NCBI RefSeq assembly: GCF_002954775.1
Contig: NZ_KZ672952.1
Location: 624,883-688,882, forward strand
Direction of reading: 5' to 3'
DNA: 64,000 nt
From: Streptomyces geranii
GTDB lineage: Bacteria; Actinomycetota; Actinomycetes; Streptomycetales; Streptomycetaceae
Below are positions 40,731-49,261 of this stretch, in pieces. Under the pieces are notes generated by a model, which had not been told where the DNA came from, searched no databases, and was given only the letters and a program-made list of their open reading frames with translations. The translations under genes were made by a program, and so were the position numbers. Each line of letters opens with the position of its first letter. Positions within the stretch are counted from its first letter, which is position 1.

Positions 40731-40794
40731 TGACAGTAACCGTCTGTCAGTTGCTGAGCGACTATTCGCCAGGGTTCGCCAGGGCTCGCCAGAT
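40731..40794. promoter_or_regulatory. Inverted and tandem repeats in a divergent promoter
   Basis: TGACAG and CTGTCA (40731-40736, 40744-40749) form an inverted repeat with a 7-base centre, and three 10-base units TTCGCCAGGG, TTCGCCAGGG, CTCGCCAGAT follow in phase (40765-40794). They lie between the divergent NsdA-like and kinase-like genes and look like binding sites on one face of the helix. Confidence 0.5.
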
Positions 40795-40948
40795 GGTGTG
40801 CCACTGGTCAACGGGTGTCGGGTAGGAATGCGCCACCCCGACCCGGTCGCCATCCTGTTACGGCAGGAACACTCCCCAGGGTGTACCGGAGCGGCCGGGC
40901 CGGGCGGCGCACGACCGACGCAGGCACACGAAGGGATCTGTTTCGCCC

Positions 40949-42094
40949 ATGTACGCAGCATCGTCCTCCGTGTCCGCCCCTCCCCGGCTGCTGCACCCTC
41001 GCCCGGGTGGCAGCGGCCCCTACCTCGACCCCGCGCGGCAGGCGGCCCCCGCACTCGGTGCCGGTGCCGCCCGCGCCCGGCGGCTGCCGGGAATCGGTAC
41101 GCAGCCGCTGAGCGGGAGACTCGACCTGTCCGGCGCCCAGGGCGCGCAACTGCGCACGGCGATCGCGTCGGTGCACCGGATCTGCCCGGAGTTCGCCCCG
41201 GTGCAGGTGCTGCGCCGCAGCGGACGCTCGGTGCTCCTGGTCGGGACGACCGGGCGGAGCACGGCCGTCGCGAAGTGTTTACTGGACCAGTCCCCGGCCT
41301 GGGCCGAACGCATCCGGCACGAAATAGCCGCCTACCGCTCGTTCGTCCGGCACCGCCCGCCCGTGCGGGTGCCCCGGCTGATCGCGGCGGACCCGGACAA
41401 CTGCACCCTGGTCATCGAGCGGATGCCGGGCCGGGTGGCGGCCCTCCAGCGGCATCCGGCCGAGGCACCGCCCCGCGCCGACATCCGGGCGGCGCTGGGC
41501 GCCATCTGCCGGCTCAACGCCTGGCGTCCCCCGGCGGGCACCTTCGACGCCCCGCTGGACTACGCGGCCCGCATCTCCCGGTTCCACGAACTGGGTCTGC
41601 TCACCGACCGGGACATGGGCGACCTCCAGAAGCTCGTGCACGGCATCGCGCACTCGGCCGGCCGCCAGGGCATGGGCCAGTTCTGCCACGGCGACGCACT
41701 CCTGTCCAACATCCTCCTCTCACCGGCCGGTCCAGTGCTGGTGGACTGGGAGCACGCGGGCTGGTATCTGCCGGGGTACGACCTGGCCACGCTGTGGGCG
41801 GTCCTCGGTGACGCGCCGGTGGCCCGGCGCCAGATCAGCCAGCTCGCCCAGGCGTCGGGACCGGCGGCGCGGGACGCCTTCCTGGTGAACCTGATGCTCG
41901 TACTGACCCGCGAGATCCGTACGTACGAGCTGGCCGTCCAGCGCTCGATGCACGAGACGACCCCGGCGGCACCGGGCCCGGCCCACCCGGGTGCCGTGCC
42001 GTCCGGCGAGGAACAGCGCCTGCTGCTGAGGCGGCTGCACGACGACTGCCAGATGGCCCGCCGGGCCGTCCGAGCGGCGGTCGGCACCCGCTGA
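40949..42094 (+). CDS. APH-type phosphotransferase-family protein
   Basis: A 381-residue protein with the aminoglycoside-phosphotransferase/choline-kinase fold. The ATP-binding region has AVAKCLLDQ, the catalytic loop is [13 protein letters not shown] (HGDxxxxN) and the metal motif is [15 protein letters not shown]. Residues 1-60 are a low-complexity, Pro/Ala/Arg-rich extension. It is distinct from the ACAD-linked kinase at 14271. It is divergent from the NsdA-like regulator and ends at a strong terminator. The natural substrate is unknown; resistance, small-molecule and protein phosphorylation are all possible. Confidence 0.85.
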   Translation: MYAASSSVSAPPRLLHPRPGGSGPYLDPARQAAPALGAGAARARRLPGIGTQPLSGRLDLSGAQGAQLRTAIASVHRICPEFAPVQVLRRSGRSVLLVGTTGRSTAVAKCLLDQSPAWAERIRHEIAAYRSFVRHRPPVRVPRLIAADPDNCTLVIERMPGRVAALQRHPAEAPPRADIRAALGAICRLNAWRPPAGTFDAPLDYAARISRFHELGLLTDRDMGDLQKLVHGIAHSAGRQGMGQFCHGDALLSNILLSPAGPVLVDWEHAGWYLPGYDLATLWAVLGDAPVARRQISQLAQASGPAARDAFLVNLMLVLTREIRTYELAVQRSMHETTPAAPGPAHPGAVPSGEEQRLLLRRLHDDCQMARRAVRAAVGTR

Positions 42095-42152
42095 CCACGA
42101 CGAAGGCCCGCGAAGCGCCCGGACAGGGGCGCGGCGCGGGCCTTCGTCGTGG
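42095..42152. terminator. Terminator with 18-bp perfect stem
   Basis: Arms 42095-42112 and 42135-42152 are exactly complementary over a 22-base loop, immediately after the stop codon of the kinase-like gene. Confidence 0.88.
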
Positions 42153-42316
42153 GCGGACGGGAAGCGCGATCGGGCGCGAAACGCCGCACGCACCTTCATT
42201 GACATGGGAACTCACCGGCCTCTGGGCATGATTGACGGATCGTCGGGCAACCGATAGCACTGGTTTACGTATCGGCCCCGCACGCTCCCCCACACCCCCT
42301 GTCCCAGGAGGCCGCC

Positions 42317-44296
42317 TTGCGAGGTTCAGCCGACCCCATCTGTCCCACCGATCCAGGGCGCGGACGGCTGCGCAGAAGCGCCGGTGCGCTCGCCTCGGCG
42401 GCGCTGCTGCTGCCGCTGCTCGGCGCGGCCCCGGCCAACAGCGCCGCCCCCGACACCCGGCTGCAGAGCGCCTTCGCCACTGCGGCGGAGCGGTACGACG
42501 TGCCGCAGGGTGTCCTGCTCGCCGTCTCCTATCTCCAGTCCCGCTGGGACTCGCACGCCGGGGCGCCCAGCGTCACCGGCGGCTACGGCCCGATGCATCT
42601 CACCGACGCCCGCACCGCCCTCGCCACCGCCGCGCACCACAGCGAGGGCACGGAGGACGCGCGCGGCGACAGCGCCCGCCCGCCCCTGCACCCCACCACC
42701 GAGGTGCCGACGCAGTCCGAACTCCCGCCCCGCCTGCGCACGTTGACGAAGGCGGCGGAGCTGATCGGCCTCCCGCCCGAGCAGCTCCGTACCGACCCGG
42801 CGGCCAACATCGCCGGCGGCGCCGCACTGCTGGCCGCCGCCCAGCGCGACCTCGCCGAGCCGCTGTCCGCCGACCCGGCGGACTGGTACGGCGCGGTAGC
42901 CCGCTTCTCCGGCGCCGACGACACCGCGACGGCCGCCGCGTACGCCGATGACGTGTACGACGTCCTGCGCACCGGCGAGCGGCGCACGACCGACGCGGGA
43001 CAGCGGGTCGCCCTCGCCGCGCGGCCCGAACTGGCGCCCGACACCGGCCAGTTGCGGCGGACGGGGCTGCGGACGGTGTCCGCCGAGGGCACCGAGTGCC
43101 CGGTGACGGTGTCCTGCGAGTGGATTCCGGCTCCGTACGAGCAGTTCGGCGACAACGACTACGGCAACCACGACCTGGGGAACCGGCCTGCCTCCCAGAG
43201 CATCCGGTACATCGTCGTCCATGACACCGAGGGCGCCTGGGACGGCGTGCTGAACATGGTCCAGGACCCGACCTACGTGTCCTGGAACTACACGCTGCGC
43301 TCGACGGACGGGCACATCGCGCAGCATGTGAAGGCGAAGGACGTGGCCTGGCACGCGGGCAACTGGTACGTCAACGCCAAGTCGATCGGCCTGGAGCACG
43401 AGGGCTTCCTCGCGAACCCGGACGCCTGGTACACGGAGGCGATGTACCGGACGTCGGCCAGGCTGGTGCGGTACCTCGCGGCGAAGTACGGCATCCCGCT
43501 GGACCGCCAGCACATCCTCGGCCACGACAACGTGCCGGGTCCGACCACGTCCACGGTCCCCGGGATGCACACGGACCCGGGCCCGTACTGGGACTGGCAG
43601 CACTACTTCACCCTGATCGGCCGCCCGTTCGAGCCGACGGCCCGCCGGGGCGGTGACAGCGGTGTGGTGACGATCCGCCCGGACTACGCGACGAACCGCC
43701 CGGTGTACACGGGCTGCGTCACGGCGGGCCAGCCGTGCGCGGCCCACGGTTCGAGCGAGGTACGCCTGTACTCCCAGCCGGACACCACGTCGGCGCTCGT
43801 CAAGGACATCGGGACACACCCCTCGGGCGACGGCACCTCGTCGACCGGCGTCAACGACGTCGGGTCGCGGGTCTCCACCGGCCAGCAGTACGCGGTGGCG
43901 GAGCGCAGGGGCGACTGGACGGCGATCTGGTACCTGGGCCAGAAGGCCTGGTTCCAGAACCCGCCCTCGAACCCGACGGCGGTGAACGCGACCGGCGCGG
44001 TGGTGACCCCGAAGGACGGTCTGACGGAGATCCCGGTGTACGGCAGGGCGTACCCGGAGGCCTCGGCCTACCCGGCGGGCGTCCCGGCACAGGCGGTCTC
44101 ACCGCTGCCGTACAAGCTCCTCGCGGGCCAGAAGTACGTGGCCGGGGACAAGGTGCCGGGCGAGTACTACTACGCGGTCACCTTCGACACGGCGTCGCAC
44201 CGGGTCGTGGTGGGCAAGGAGCAGTACTACGAGATCCAGTACGGCCACCGGGTGGCGTACGTGAAGGCGGCGGACGTACGTCTGACGTTCGCCTGA
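42317..44296 (+). CDS. Secreted N-acetylmuramoyl-L-alanine amidase
   Basis: A 659-residue exported peptidoglycan amidase. The signal peptide runs through GRLRRSAGALASAALLLPLL to about residue 43. A helical region (residues 50-220) resembling lysozyme-like or scaffold domains precedes an Amidase_2/PGRP zinc domain with YIVVHDTEG, AWHAGNW and LGHDNVPGP...DPGPYWDW. The last 230 residues contain SH3-like repeats (RLYSQPDTTSALV, IPVYGRAYPE). The start codon is TTG 42317, preceded by a full AGGAGG at 5 bases; no better in-frame start exists. It probably acts in cell-wall turnover. Confidence 0.92.
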   Translation: MRGSADPICPTDPGRGRLRRSAGALASAALLLPLLGAAPANSAAPDTRLQSAFATAAERYDVPQGVLLAVSYLQSRWDSHAGAPSVTGGYGPMHLTDARTALATAAHHSEGTEDARGDSARPPLHPTTEVPTQSELPPRLRTLTKAAELIGLPPEQLRTDPAANIAGGAALLAAAQRDLAEPLSADPADWYGAVARFSGADDTATAAAYADDVYDVLRTGERRTTDAGQRVALAARPELAPDTGQLRRTGLRTVSAEGTECPVTVSCEWIPAPYEQFGDNDYGNHDLGNRPASQSIRYIVVHDTEGAWDGVLNMVQDPTYVSWNYTLRSTDGHIAQHVKAKDVAWHAGNWYVNAKSIGLEHEGFLANPDAWYTEAMYRTSARLVRYLAAKYGIPLDRQHILGHDNVPGPTTSTVPGMHTDPGPYWDWQHYFTLIGRPFEPTARRGGDSGVVTIRPDYATNRPVYTGCVTAGQPCAAHGSSEVRLYSQPDTTSALVKDIGTHPSGDGTSSTGVNDVGSRVSTGQQYAVAERRGDWTAIWYLGQKAWFQNPPSNPTAVNATGAVVTPKDGLTEIPVYGRAYPEASAYPAGVPAQAVSPLPYKLLAGQKYVAGDKVPGEYYYAVTFDTASHRVVVGKEQYYEIQYGHRVAYVKAADVRLTFA

Positions 44297-44321
44297 GGGA
44301 CGTACGAAGGCGGGAACACGG

Positions 44322-44378
44322 GAACGCGCGGCGGGGGGGGGGGGGGGGCCCGGCCACCCCCCCCCCCCCCCCGCGCGT
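44322..44378. terminator. G16/C16 hairpin between convergent genes
   Basis: A run of exactly 16 G (44333-44348) is followed, after an 8-base loop, by exactly 16 C (44357-44372); outer bases GCGC/GCGC extend the stem with a 3-base bulge. It lies after the amidase gene and before the end of the convergent gene at 44396. It looks like a terminator whose homopolymer length may be real or a consensus artefact. Confidence 0.65.
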
Positions 44379-44395
44379 CACGTGACTGCTAAGGC

Positions 44396-44893
44396 CTACT
44401 GGGTCTGGAAAAGCTCCGCGGGCAGCGGCTTCAGGAGCGCGTAGAGATCGTCGGTGATGGGACGGTCCCAGGCCGCGATGGTCACGAGGACGTTGTCGCT
44501 GCGGTCGAACTGCACGCAGGCGATCCGGCTCTCGGAGAGCTTGAGGCGGCGGACGATCAGGAGGTTGTCGCCCTGCATCACCGGGACGTCCTCGGTGCCG
44601 ACGACGGTGACCTCCTCCTCGTTCTCCAGGGCCAGCAGCAGCTGGGCCACCTCGAACGGGACCTCGTCCTCGGCGACGTCACGGGCCGGGGAGCCCTCCG
44701 GCAGATTGCCGATGACCATCGCGGGACCACGGCCGCCGAACAGGTCGTAGCGCAGGAACACGCCCTGGCAGCTGCCGTCGGGCGCGGGCAGCAGGCCCGC
44801 GCCCAGATTGCCGGGCCAGTCGCCCGGATCCATGGCCAGAACATCGAAGTCGGGGCCGGCGGGAGTGGCGCTGCGGCGGCGGAGGAACGACAT
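44396..44893 (-). CDS. Conserved Streptomyces protein of unknown function
   Basis: A 165-residue soluble protein I do not recognise. It is acidic, without signal peptide or membrane segment. The sequence alternates strand-like stretches (GVFLRYDLFGGRGPAMVIGN, VTVVGTEDVPVMQGDNLLIVRRLKL) and ends with a helix (DDLYALLKPLPAELFQTQ). ATG 44893 has no ribosome site, but TACCAT lies 6 bases upstream as a good -10 hexamer, so the message is probably leaderless. It stands next to a CGNR protein gene in the same direction. Confidence 0.8.
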   Translation of the reverse strand: MSFLRRRSATPAGPDFDVLAMDPGDWPGNLGAGLLPAPDGSCQGVFLRYDLFGGRGPAMVIGNLPEGSPARDVAEDEVPFEVAQLLLALENEEEVTVVGTEDVPVMQGDNLLIVRRLKLSESRIACVQFDRSDNVLVTIAAWDRPITDDLYALLKPLPAELFQTQ

Positions 44894-44943
44894 ACAGCCA
44901 TGGTACGGGTCCTGCCGAACCCCCACGTCCCTCGGGCGGCCCT

Positions 44944-45522
44944 CTAACCGACCTCTTGACCCTGCTTGTGCCGTTCGTGATGACGGGCGACGCGGGCGCG
45001 GTTCCCGCAGGAGGGCTTGCACCACTCCTGGCGTGGGTGTTCCTTGAGGAAGTAACGCACGCAGCGGGGTGCGTGGCAGGCCCGCAGCCGGGCCCGGTCG
45101 GGACCGGCGAGAAACCCGACGGCGGCCCGCGCGAGCACGGCCACGATCTCGCCGTCGCCCTGCACGCCCCGGTGACGCACGACGGGTTCGGCGCCATCGA
45201 CCCAGTCGAGCACGAGCACGGTGGGCGTACGGGCGGCGGCATCATTGAGCCGCCGCAACGCCTCGGGCAGTGGCAGCAGCCGCGCCGCATCGGCCGGGCT
45301 CGGTTCGCCGGGGCGGACCGCGCGGGCGAAGAGGGTGCGGACGGCGGCGCGGAGTTCTCGTACGGCGGTCAGGGTGGCCTCGTCGGCGACGAAGCGGGGG
45401 GTGTTGGGCAGGGTGTCGGGGTGGGCGCGTACCCAGGCGGTGAGGGTGGTGGGGTCGGTGAGGGCGTCGGTGAGGGCGAGGTCCAGGGTGAGCTGGGCGT
45501 CGCTGGGGATCGGGTCGCGCAT
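44944..45522 (-). CDS. CGNR zinc-finger protein with ABATE domain
   Basis: A 192-residue probable DNA-binding regulator. The C-terminal CGNR zinc finger has CHAPRC...WCKPSCGNRARVARHHERH, with four Cys; the N-terminal part is the ABATE (putative stress-induced regulator) domain. ATG 45522 is preceded by TAGCAT at 6 bases, a probable -10 hexamer, and no ribosome site, again suggesting a leaderless message. These proteins often stand divergent to transporter genes in actinobacteria, but here it lies beside a large palindromic repeat. Confidence 0.9.
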   Translation of the reverse strand: MRDPIPSDAQLTLDLALTDALTDPTTLTAWVRAHPDTLPNTPRFVADEATLTAVRELRAAVRTLFARAVRPGEPSPADAARLLPLPEALRRLNDAAARTPTVLVLDWVDGAEPVVRHRGVQGDGEIVAVLARAAVGFLAGPDRARLRACHAPRCVRYFLKEHPRQEWCKPSCGNRARVARHHERHKQGQEVG

Positions 45523-45568
45523 GAACTAATGCTAAACCCGACCCCACCCATTAACCCGACTTTTCTCC

Positions 45569-45715
45569 GCCCCCGCCGCCCCTACCCGTCCCATCCTTCG
45601 GGGGCTCCGCCCCCGAACCCCCGCTCCTCAAACGCCGGAGGGGCTGAATACCCAGCCCTAGCGGGGGTCTGGGGGCGCAGCCCCCAGGGATGGGACGGGT
45701 AGGGGCGGCGGGGGC
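45569..45715. repeat. Nested palindromic intergenic element with 28-bp ends
   Basis: Perfect 28-bp inverted ends (45569-45596 and 45688-45715) enclose 91 bases that contain two further GC-rich hairpins (45599-45615 and 45669-45687). The inner text is of the dispersed Streptomyces GGGGGCTCCGCCCCC / GCGGGGGTCTGGGGG type. It lies between the promoter side of the CGNR gene and the end of the DUF397 gene and shows no coding potential. Confidence 0.85.
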
Positions 45716-45741
45716 GAGGAAATCCCAGGGCACGCCGGATC

Positions 45742-45984
45742 TCAGGTCAGGTCGAACTCCCCTTCCCGTGCCCCCGACACGAACGCGCCCCACTCCGCGG
45801 GCGTGAAAATCAGGGAAGGGCTGTGCGGGCGGCCACTGTTTCGCATCGCGATGAATCCCTCGACAAAGGCGATCTGGACATCCCCGCGCCCACTGCTGCT
45901 CGACTGCCAGTCGGCGTTGCTGAGGTCCAGCTCCGGCTTGTCCCAGCCCGCGAGCGGGTGCTCCTGGATCGTGCTCTCGGCCAC
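45742..45984 (-). CDS. DUF397 protein
   Basis: An 80-residue protein of the actinobacterial DUF397 family. The conserved core DLSNADWQSSS, GDVQIAFVEGFIAMRNS and FTPAEWGAFVSGAREGEFDL is complete. GTG 45984 follows GGGAGGAG. In Streptomyces these small proteins usually stand beside XRE-type regulators and modulate development; no such regulator is adjacent, so this is an orphan copy. Function not established. Confidence 0.93.
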   Translation of the reverse strand: MAESTIQEHPLAGWDKPELDLSNADWQSSSSGRGDVQIAFVEGFIAMRNSGRPHSPSLIFTPAEWGAFVSGAREGEFDLT

Positions 45985-46068
45985 GTCCGTGCTCCTCCCG
46001 GTTTCGTCGTCCGCGGGCCAGCCTAGCCATCGCTTCCTGCCGCCGACAGGCCACGTGAGGGGGATGCT

Positions 46069-47235
46069 TCAGGAGGTGGGCGGTTCGCTGCCGACGAGCC
46101 ACATGGAAAAGAACTGGGAGCCGCCGCCGTAGGCGTGCCCGAGGACCCGGCGAGCCCCGTCCACCTGGTGTTCTCCGGCCAGCCCCCGCACCTGAAGCGC
46201 CGCTTCCGCGAACCGGATCATGCCCGAGGCACCGATCGGATTGGTGGACAGAACACCCCCCGACATGTTGACGGGGAGATCGCCGTCCAGCTCCGTGACC
46301 CCGGACTCCGTCAGCTTCCAGCCCTCCCCCTCCGCCGCGAACCCGAGGTTCTCCAGCCACATGGGTTCGTACCAGGAGAACGGCACGTACATCTCGACGG
46401 CGTCGATGTCCCGGCGCGGGTCGGCGATCCCGGCCTGCCGGTACACGTCGGCCGCGCAGTCCATCCCCGCCTTCGGCGACACCGCGTCCTTGCCCGCGAA
46501 CAGTGTCGGTTCGCTGCGCATCGCGCCGCCGTGCAGCCAGGCCGGCCGGCGCGGCGAGCGGGCCGCTCCGGCGCGGTCCGTGAGGACCATCGCGACGGCG
46601 CCGTCCGAGGAAGGGCAGGTCTCGGAGTAGCGGATCGGGTCCCACAGCATCGGCGACGCCTGGACCTTCTCCAGCGTGATGTCGTGCTCGTGCAGATGCG
46701 CGTACGGGTTCTTGAGCGCGTTCCGCCGGTCCTTGTACGCGACCAGCGAGCCGACCGTGTCGGGGGCGCCGCTGCGTCGCATGTACGCACGCACGTGCGG
46801 GGCGAAGAAGCCGCCCGCCCCGGCCAGCAGCGGCTGCTGGAAGGGGATCGGCAGGGACAGGCCCCACATGGCGTTCGACTCGGACTGCTTCTCGTAGGCC
46901 AGGGTGAGGACGGTGGCGTGGACCCGGGACCTGACGAGGTTGGTGGCCACCAGCGCCGTCGACCCGCCCACCGAGCCCGCCGTGTGCACGCGCAGCATCG
47001 GCTTGCCCACCGCGCCGAGCGCGTCGGCGAGATACAGCTCCGGCATCATGACGCCCTCGAAGAAGTCGGGCGCCTTGCCGATCACGACGGCGTCGATGTC
47101 GGCCCAGGTCAACTCCGCGTCCGCGAGGGCCCGTTGAGCTGCTTCGCGCACCAGCCCGGCCATCGACACATCCCGGCGGGCCGCTACGTGCCTGGTCTGG
47201 CCGATCCCGACGACCGCCACGTGTTCACTGGGCAT
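46069..47235 (-). CDS. Thiolase-fold lipid-transfer protein, Ltp3-like
   Basis: A 388-residue thiolase-superfamily protein. The fold motifs VVGIGQTRH, VIGKAPDFFEGV and NMSGGVLSTNPIGASGMIR are present. The nucleophilic Cys position reads RVHTAGSVGG, so Cys is missing, and GHP is replaced by TNP. Its length and its place beside an Ltp4-like and a DUF35 protein match Rv3523 (Ltp3) of the mycobacterial sterol locus. It may act as a retro-aldolase or Claisen-type partner rather than a thiolase. ATG 47235 follows GGGGAG and overlaps the preceding gene by 11 bases. Confidence 0.88.
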   Translation of the reverse strand: MPSEHVAVVGIGQTRHVAARRDVSMAGLVREAAQRALADAELTWADIDAVVIGKAPDFFEGVMMPELYLADALGAVGKPMLRVHTAGSVGGSTALVATNLVRSRVHATVLTLAYEKQSESNAMWGLSLPIPFQQPLLAGAGGFFAPHVRAYMRRSGAPDTVGSLVAYKDRRNALKNPYAHLHEHDITLEKVQASPMLWDPIRYSETCPSSDGAVAMVLTDRAGAARSPRRPAWLHGGAMRSEPTLFAGKDAVSPKAGMDCAADVYRQAGIADPRRDIDAVEMYVPFSWYEPMWLENLGFAAEGEGWKLTESGVTELDGDLPVNMSGGVLSTNPIGASGMIRFAEAALQVRGLAGEHQVDGARRVLGHAYGGGSQFFSMWLVGSEPPTS

Positions 47236-48283
47236 GACGGGGCTCCCCTTCGAGTACGGCGACCAGGTTCTGCTGGAGACAGGGCCCGGAGGTGGCGTGG
47301 GCGAGGGCCCGGTCGGACTCGCCCCGGTGGATACGGGCGGCGGCCTCGCCGATGCGGATGAGCCCGGCGGCCATGATCGGGTTGGCGGCGAGGGCACCCC
47401 CGGACGGGTTCACCCGGACGTCGTCACCGAGCCGGAGTGCTTTCCTCAACACCACCTCCTGCGAGGTGAACGGCGCGTGCAACTCCGCGGTGTCCACGGG
47501 GCGTTCGAAGGCGCCGGCCTTCTCGGCGGCGAGCCGGGTCGAGGGCGAGTCGGTCAGCTCGCGTACGCCGAGGGAGTGGGCCTCGATGCGGTGGTCGATG
47601 CCCCGGATCCAGGCGGGCCGCTCGCACAGTTCCCGGGCCCGGTCACCGGCCGCGAGGATCACCGCGGCGGCCCCGTCGCCGATCGGCGGACAGTCCCCGG
47701 TGCGCAGCGGACGTACGAGATAGTCCCCTTGCGGCACCGAACCACGCAGCTGGGCATGCGAGTTGGCCTCGGCGTCCGCGCGGCTCCGGGCGGCGACGGC
47801 GGCCAGCGCGGGTTCGTCGGTGTAGCCCTCGTCGATCAGCGCCTGGGCCTGGAGTGCGGCGAGCGCCACGGAGTCCGGCCACAACGGCGCCACGTAGTAC
47901 GGGTCGAGCTGCCGGGTCAGGACGTCGCGGACCGAGCCCGGCGAGGACTTGCCGTACGAGTAGACGAGGGCCGTGTCGGTGTCGCCGGTCAGGAGTTTGG
48001 TCCAGGCCTCGTACAGCGCCCAGGCCCCGTCCATCTCCACGTGCGACTCGGAGATCGGCGGCCAGGCGCCGACGCCGTCGAGGGCGAGGGTGAAGGAGAA
48101 GGCGCGGCCGGCCAGGTAGTCGGAGGAGCCGGAGCAGGTGAAGCCGATGTCGCTGGTCTTCAGCCCGGTCCGGTCGAGCACCTCGTGCAGGACCGGCATG
48201 AGCATCTCGACTTCCGACAGGTCCTCGCTGGTGCGCCGGTGATCGGTCTGCGCGAAGGCGACGACGGCGATATCGCGGGTCAC
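47225..48283 (-). CDS. Thiolase-fold lipid-transfer protein, Ltp4-like
   Basis: A 352-residue thiolase-fold protein. The region VVAFAQTDHRRTSEDLSE, GFTCSGSSDYLAGRAFSF and VNPSGGALAANPIMAAGL marks the family. The usual active-site Cys is absent (SHVEMDGAWAL) and the C-terminal GHP reads ANP. It resembles Rv3522 (Ltp4) in length and in standing between a DUF35 protein and an Ltp3-like protein. The three likely form one complex. Translation starts at GTG 48283 after AAAGGA. Confidence 0.88.
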   Translation of the reverse strand: MTRDIAVVAFAQTDHRRTSEDLSEVEMLMPVLHEVLDRTGLKTSDIGFTCSGSSDYLAGRAFSFTLALDGVGAWPPISESHVEMDGAWALYEAWTKLLTGDTDTALVYSYGKSSPGSVRDVLTRQLDPYYVAPLWPDSVALAALQAQALIDEGYTDEPALAAVAARSRADAEANSHAQLRGSVPQGDYLVRPLRTGDCPPIGDGAAAVILAAGDRARELCERPAWIRGIDHRIEAHSLGVRELTDSPSTRLAAEKAGAFERPVDTAELHAPFTSQEVVLRKALRLGDDVRVNPSGGALAANPIMAAGLIRIGEAAARIHRGESDRALAHATSGPCLQQNLVAVLEGEPRHAQ

Positions 48284-48294
48284 AACAGTTCCTT

Positions 48295-49242
48295 TCACAG
48301 CAGTTCCTTGAACGTCTCGTAGTCCGCGTCGGGTTCGCCGGTCGGCCGGTAGTGGTCGGGGTAGCCGCCGCCTTCCGTCCACACCGGTTCGACGCGCAGG
48401 CCCATGCGCACCTGGTCGTAGGGGATGCCGCCGATCCGGCCGTGCAGGGCGAGGTCGGCGCCGTCGAGGGCGATGTGGGCGTAGACGTACGGCACTTCGA
48501 TGTCGAGGTTCTTCGCCTTGATGTTGACGATGCAGAACGTGGTGACCGTGCCGCCTGGCCCCACCCGGACCTGCTCGGAGGTGGCGACACCGCAGGTCGG
48601 GCAGGCGCCCCTCGGCGGGACGTACACCTTCCGGCAGGACGGGCAGCGTTCGCCGACGATCCGGCGGTCGGCGAGGGCGGTGATGTAGGCGGTCTGGGCG
48701 CGGCCGGGCGAGTAGGTGTAGTCAAGGCGGGCCTGGGCGACGATGCCGGTCACCATCGACTCGAACTGGCCTTCGTGGGCGGGCGGTTCGCCCGCGCTCG
48801 GGCTGTCGTGCGGTTCGAAGCAGGCGATGTCCGTGATGGCGCCGGTGCGTTCCGGCGCCCAGCGGACGCGGACGCGCATGCCGGTGTGGACGGCGTCGGG
48901 GCCGGGGGCGTCGAGGACGTGCAGGAGGGCCGTGTCGGCGCCGTCGAGGCGGACCAGGACCCAGGCGAAGGGCGTGTCGAGGGGCTGACCCCGGCGCGGG
49001 GCGTGGTTCCAGGCCCAGGTGGTGACGGTGCCGGTGGGGGCGACCTCGACCAGGTCGCGCAACTCGTCGGCGGTCACCGGGTCGTACTCGACGGGCGGGA
49101 CGAGGACGCGGCCGTCGGTGGTGCGGACGCCGAGGACGACCCGTTCGCGCAGGCCGGTGAGGAAGGCGCTCTGGACGGGGCCCAGGGAGCGGGTGAAGGG
49201 GAATTCGACGACCAGGGGGGCTTTGAGGATCTCGGTGGTCAT
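48295..49242 (-). CDS. Duplicated DUF35 (OB-fold/Zn-ribbon) protein, Rv3521-like
   Basis: A 315-residue protein made of two DUF35 units. The second (about residues 190-300) has a rubredoxin-like zinc ribbon CPSC...CPTC followed by an OB-fold; the first (about residues 20-165) keeps the OB-fold but has lost the Cys pairs. DUF35 proteins are obligate partners of thiolase-like enzymes, as ChsH2 is of the aldolase Ltp2. The two thiolase-fold genes directly downstream fit that picture, and the two DUF35 units may each hold one partner. ATG 49242 follows AAGGAG by 9 bases. Confidence 0.9.
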   Translation of the reverse strand: MTTEILKAPLVVEFPFTRSLGPVQSAFLTGLRERVVLGVRTTDGRVLVPPVEYDPVTADELRDLVEVAPTGTVTTWAWNHAPRRGQPLDTPFAWVLVRLDGADTALLHVLDAPGPDAVHTGMRVRVRWAPERTGAITDIACFEPHDSPSAGEPPAHEGQFESMVTGIVAQARLDYTYSPGRAQTAYITALADRRIVGERCPSCRKVYVPPRGACPTCGVATSEQVRVGPGGTVTTFCIVNIKAKNLDIEVPYVYAHIALDGADLALHGRIGGIPYDQVRMGLRVEPVWTEGGGYPDHYRPTGEPDADYETFKELL

Positions 49243-49261
49243 CCCGGGAACTCCTTCGCGG

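Noticed and set aside
40949-42094. Aminoglycoside or other antibiotic resistance kinase
   Set aside because: The fold is shared, but nothing in the sequence or surroundings supports a drug substrate.
46069-48283. Ordinary acetyl-CoA acetyltransferases
   Set aside because: Both lack the nucleophilic Cys and the GHP motif.
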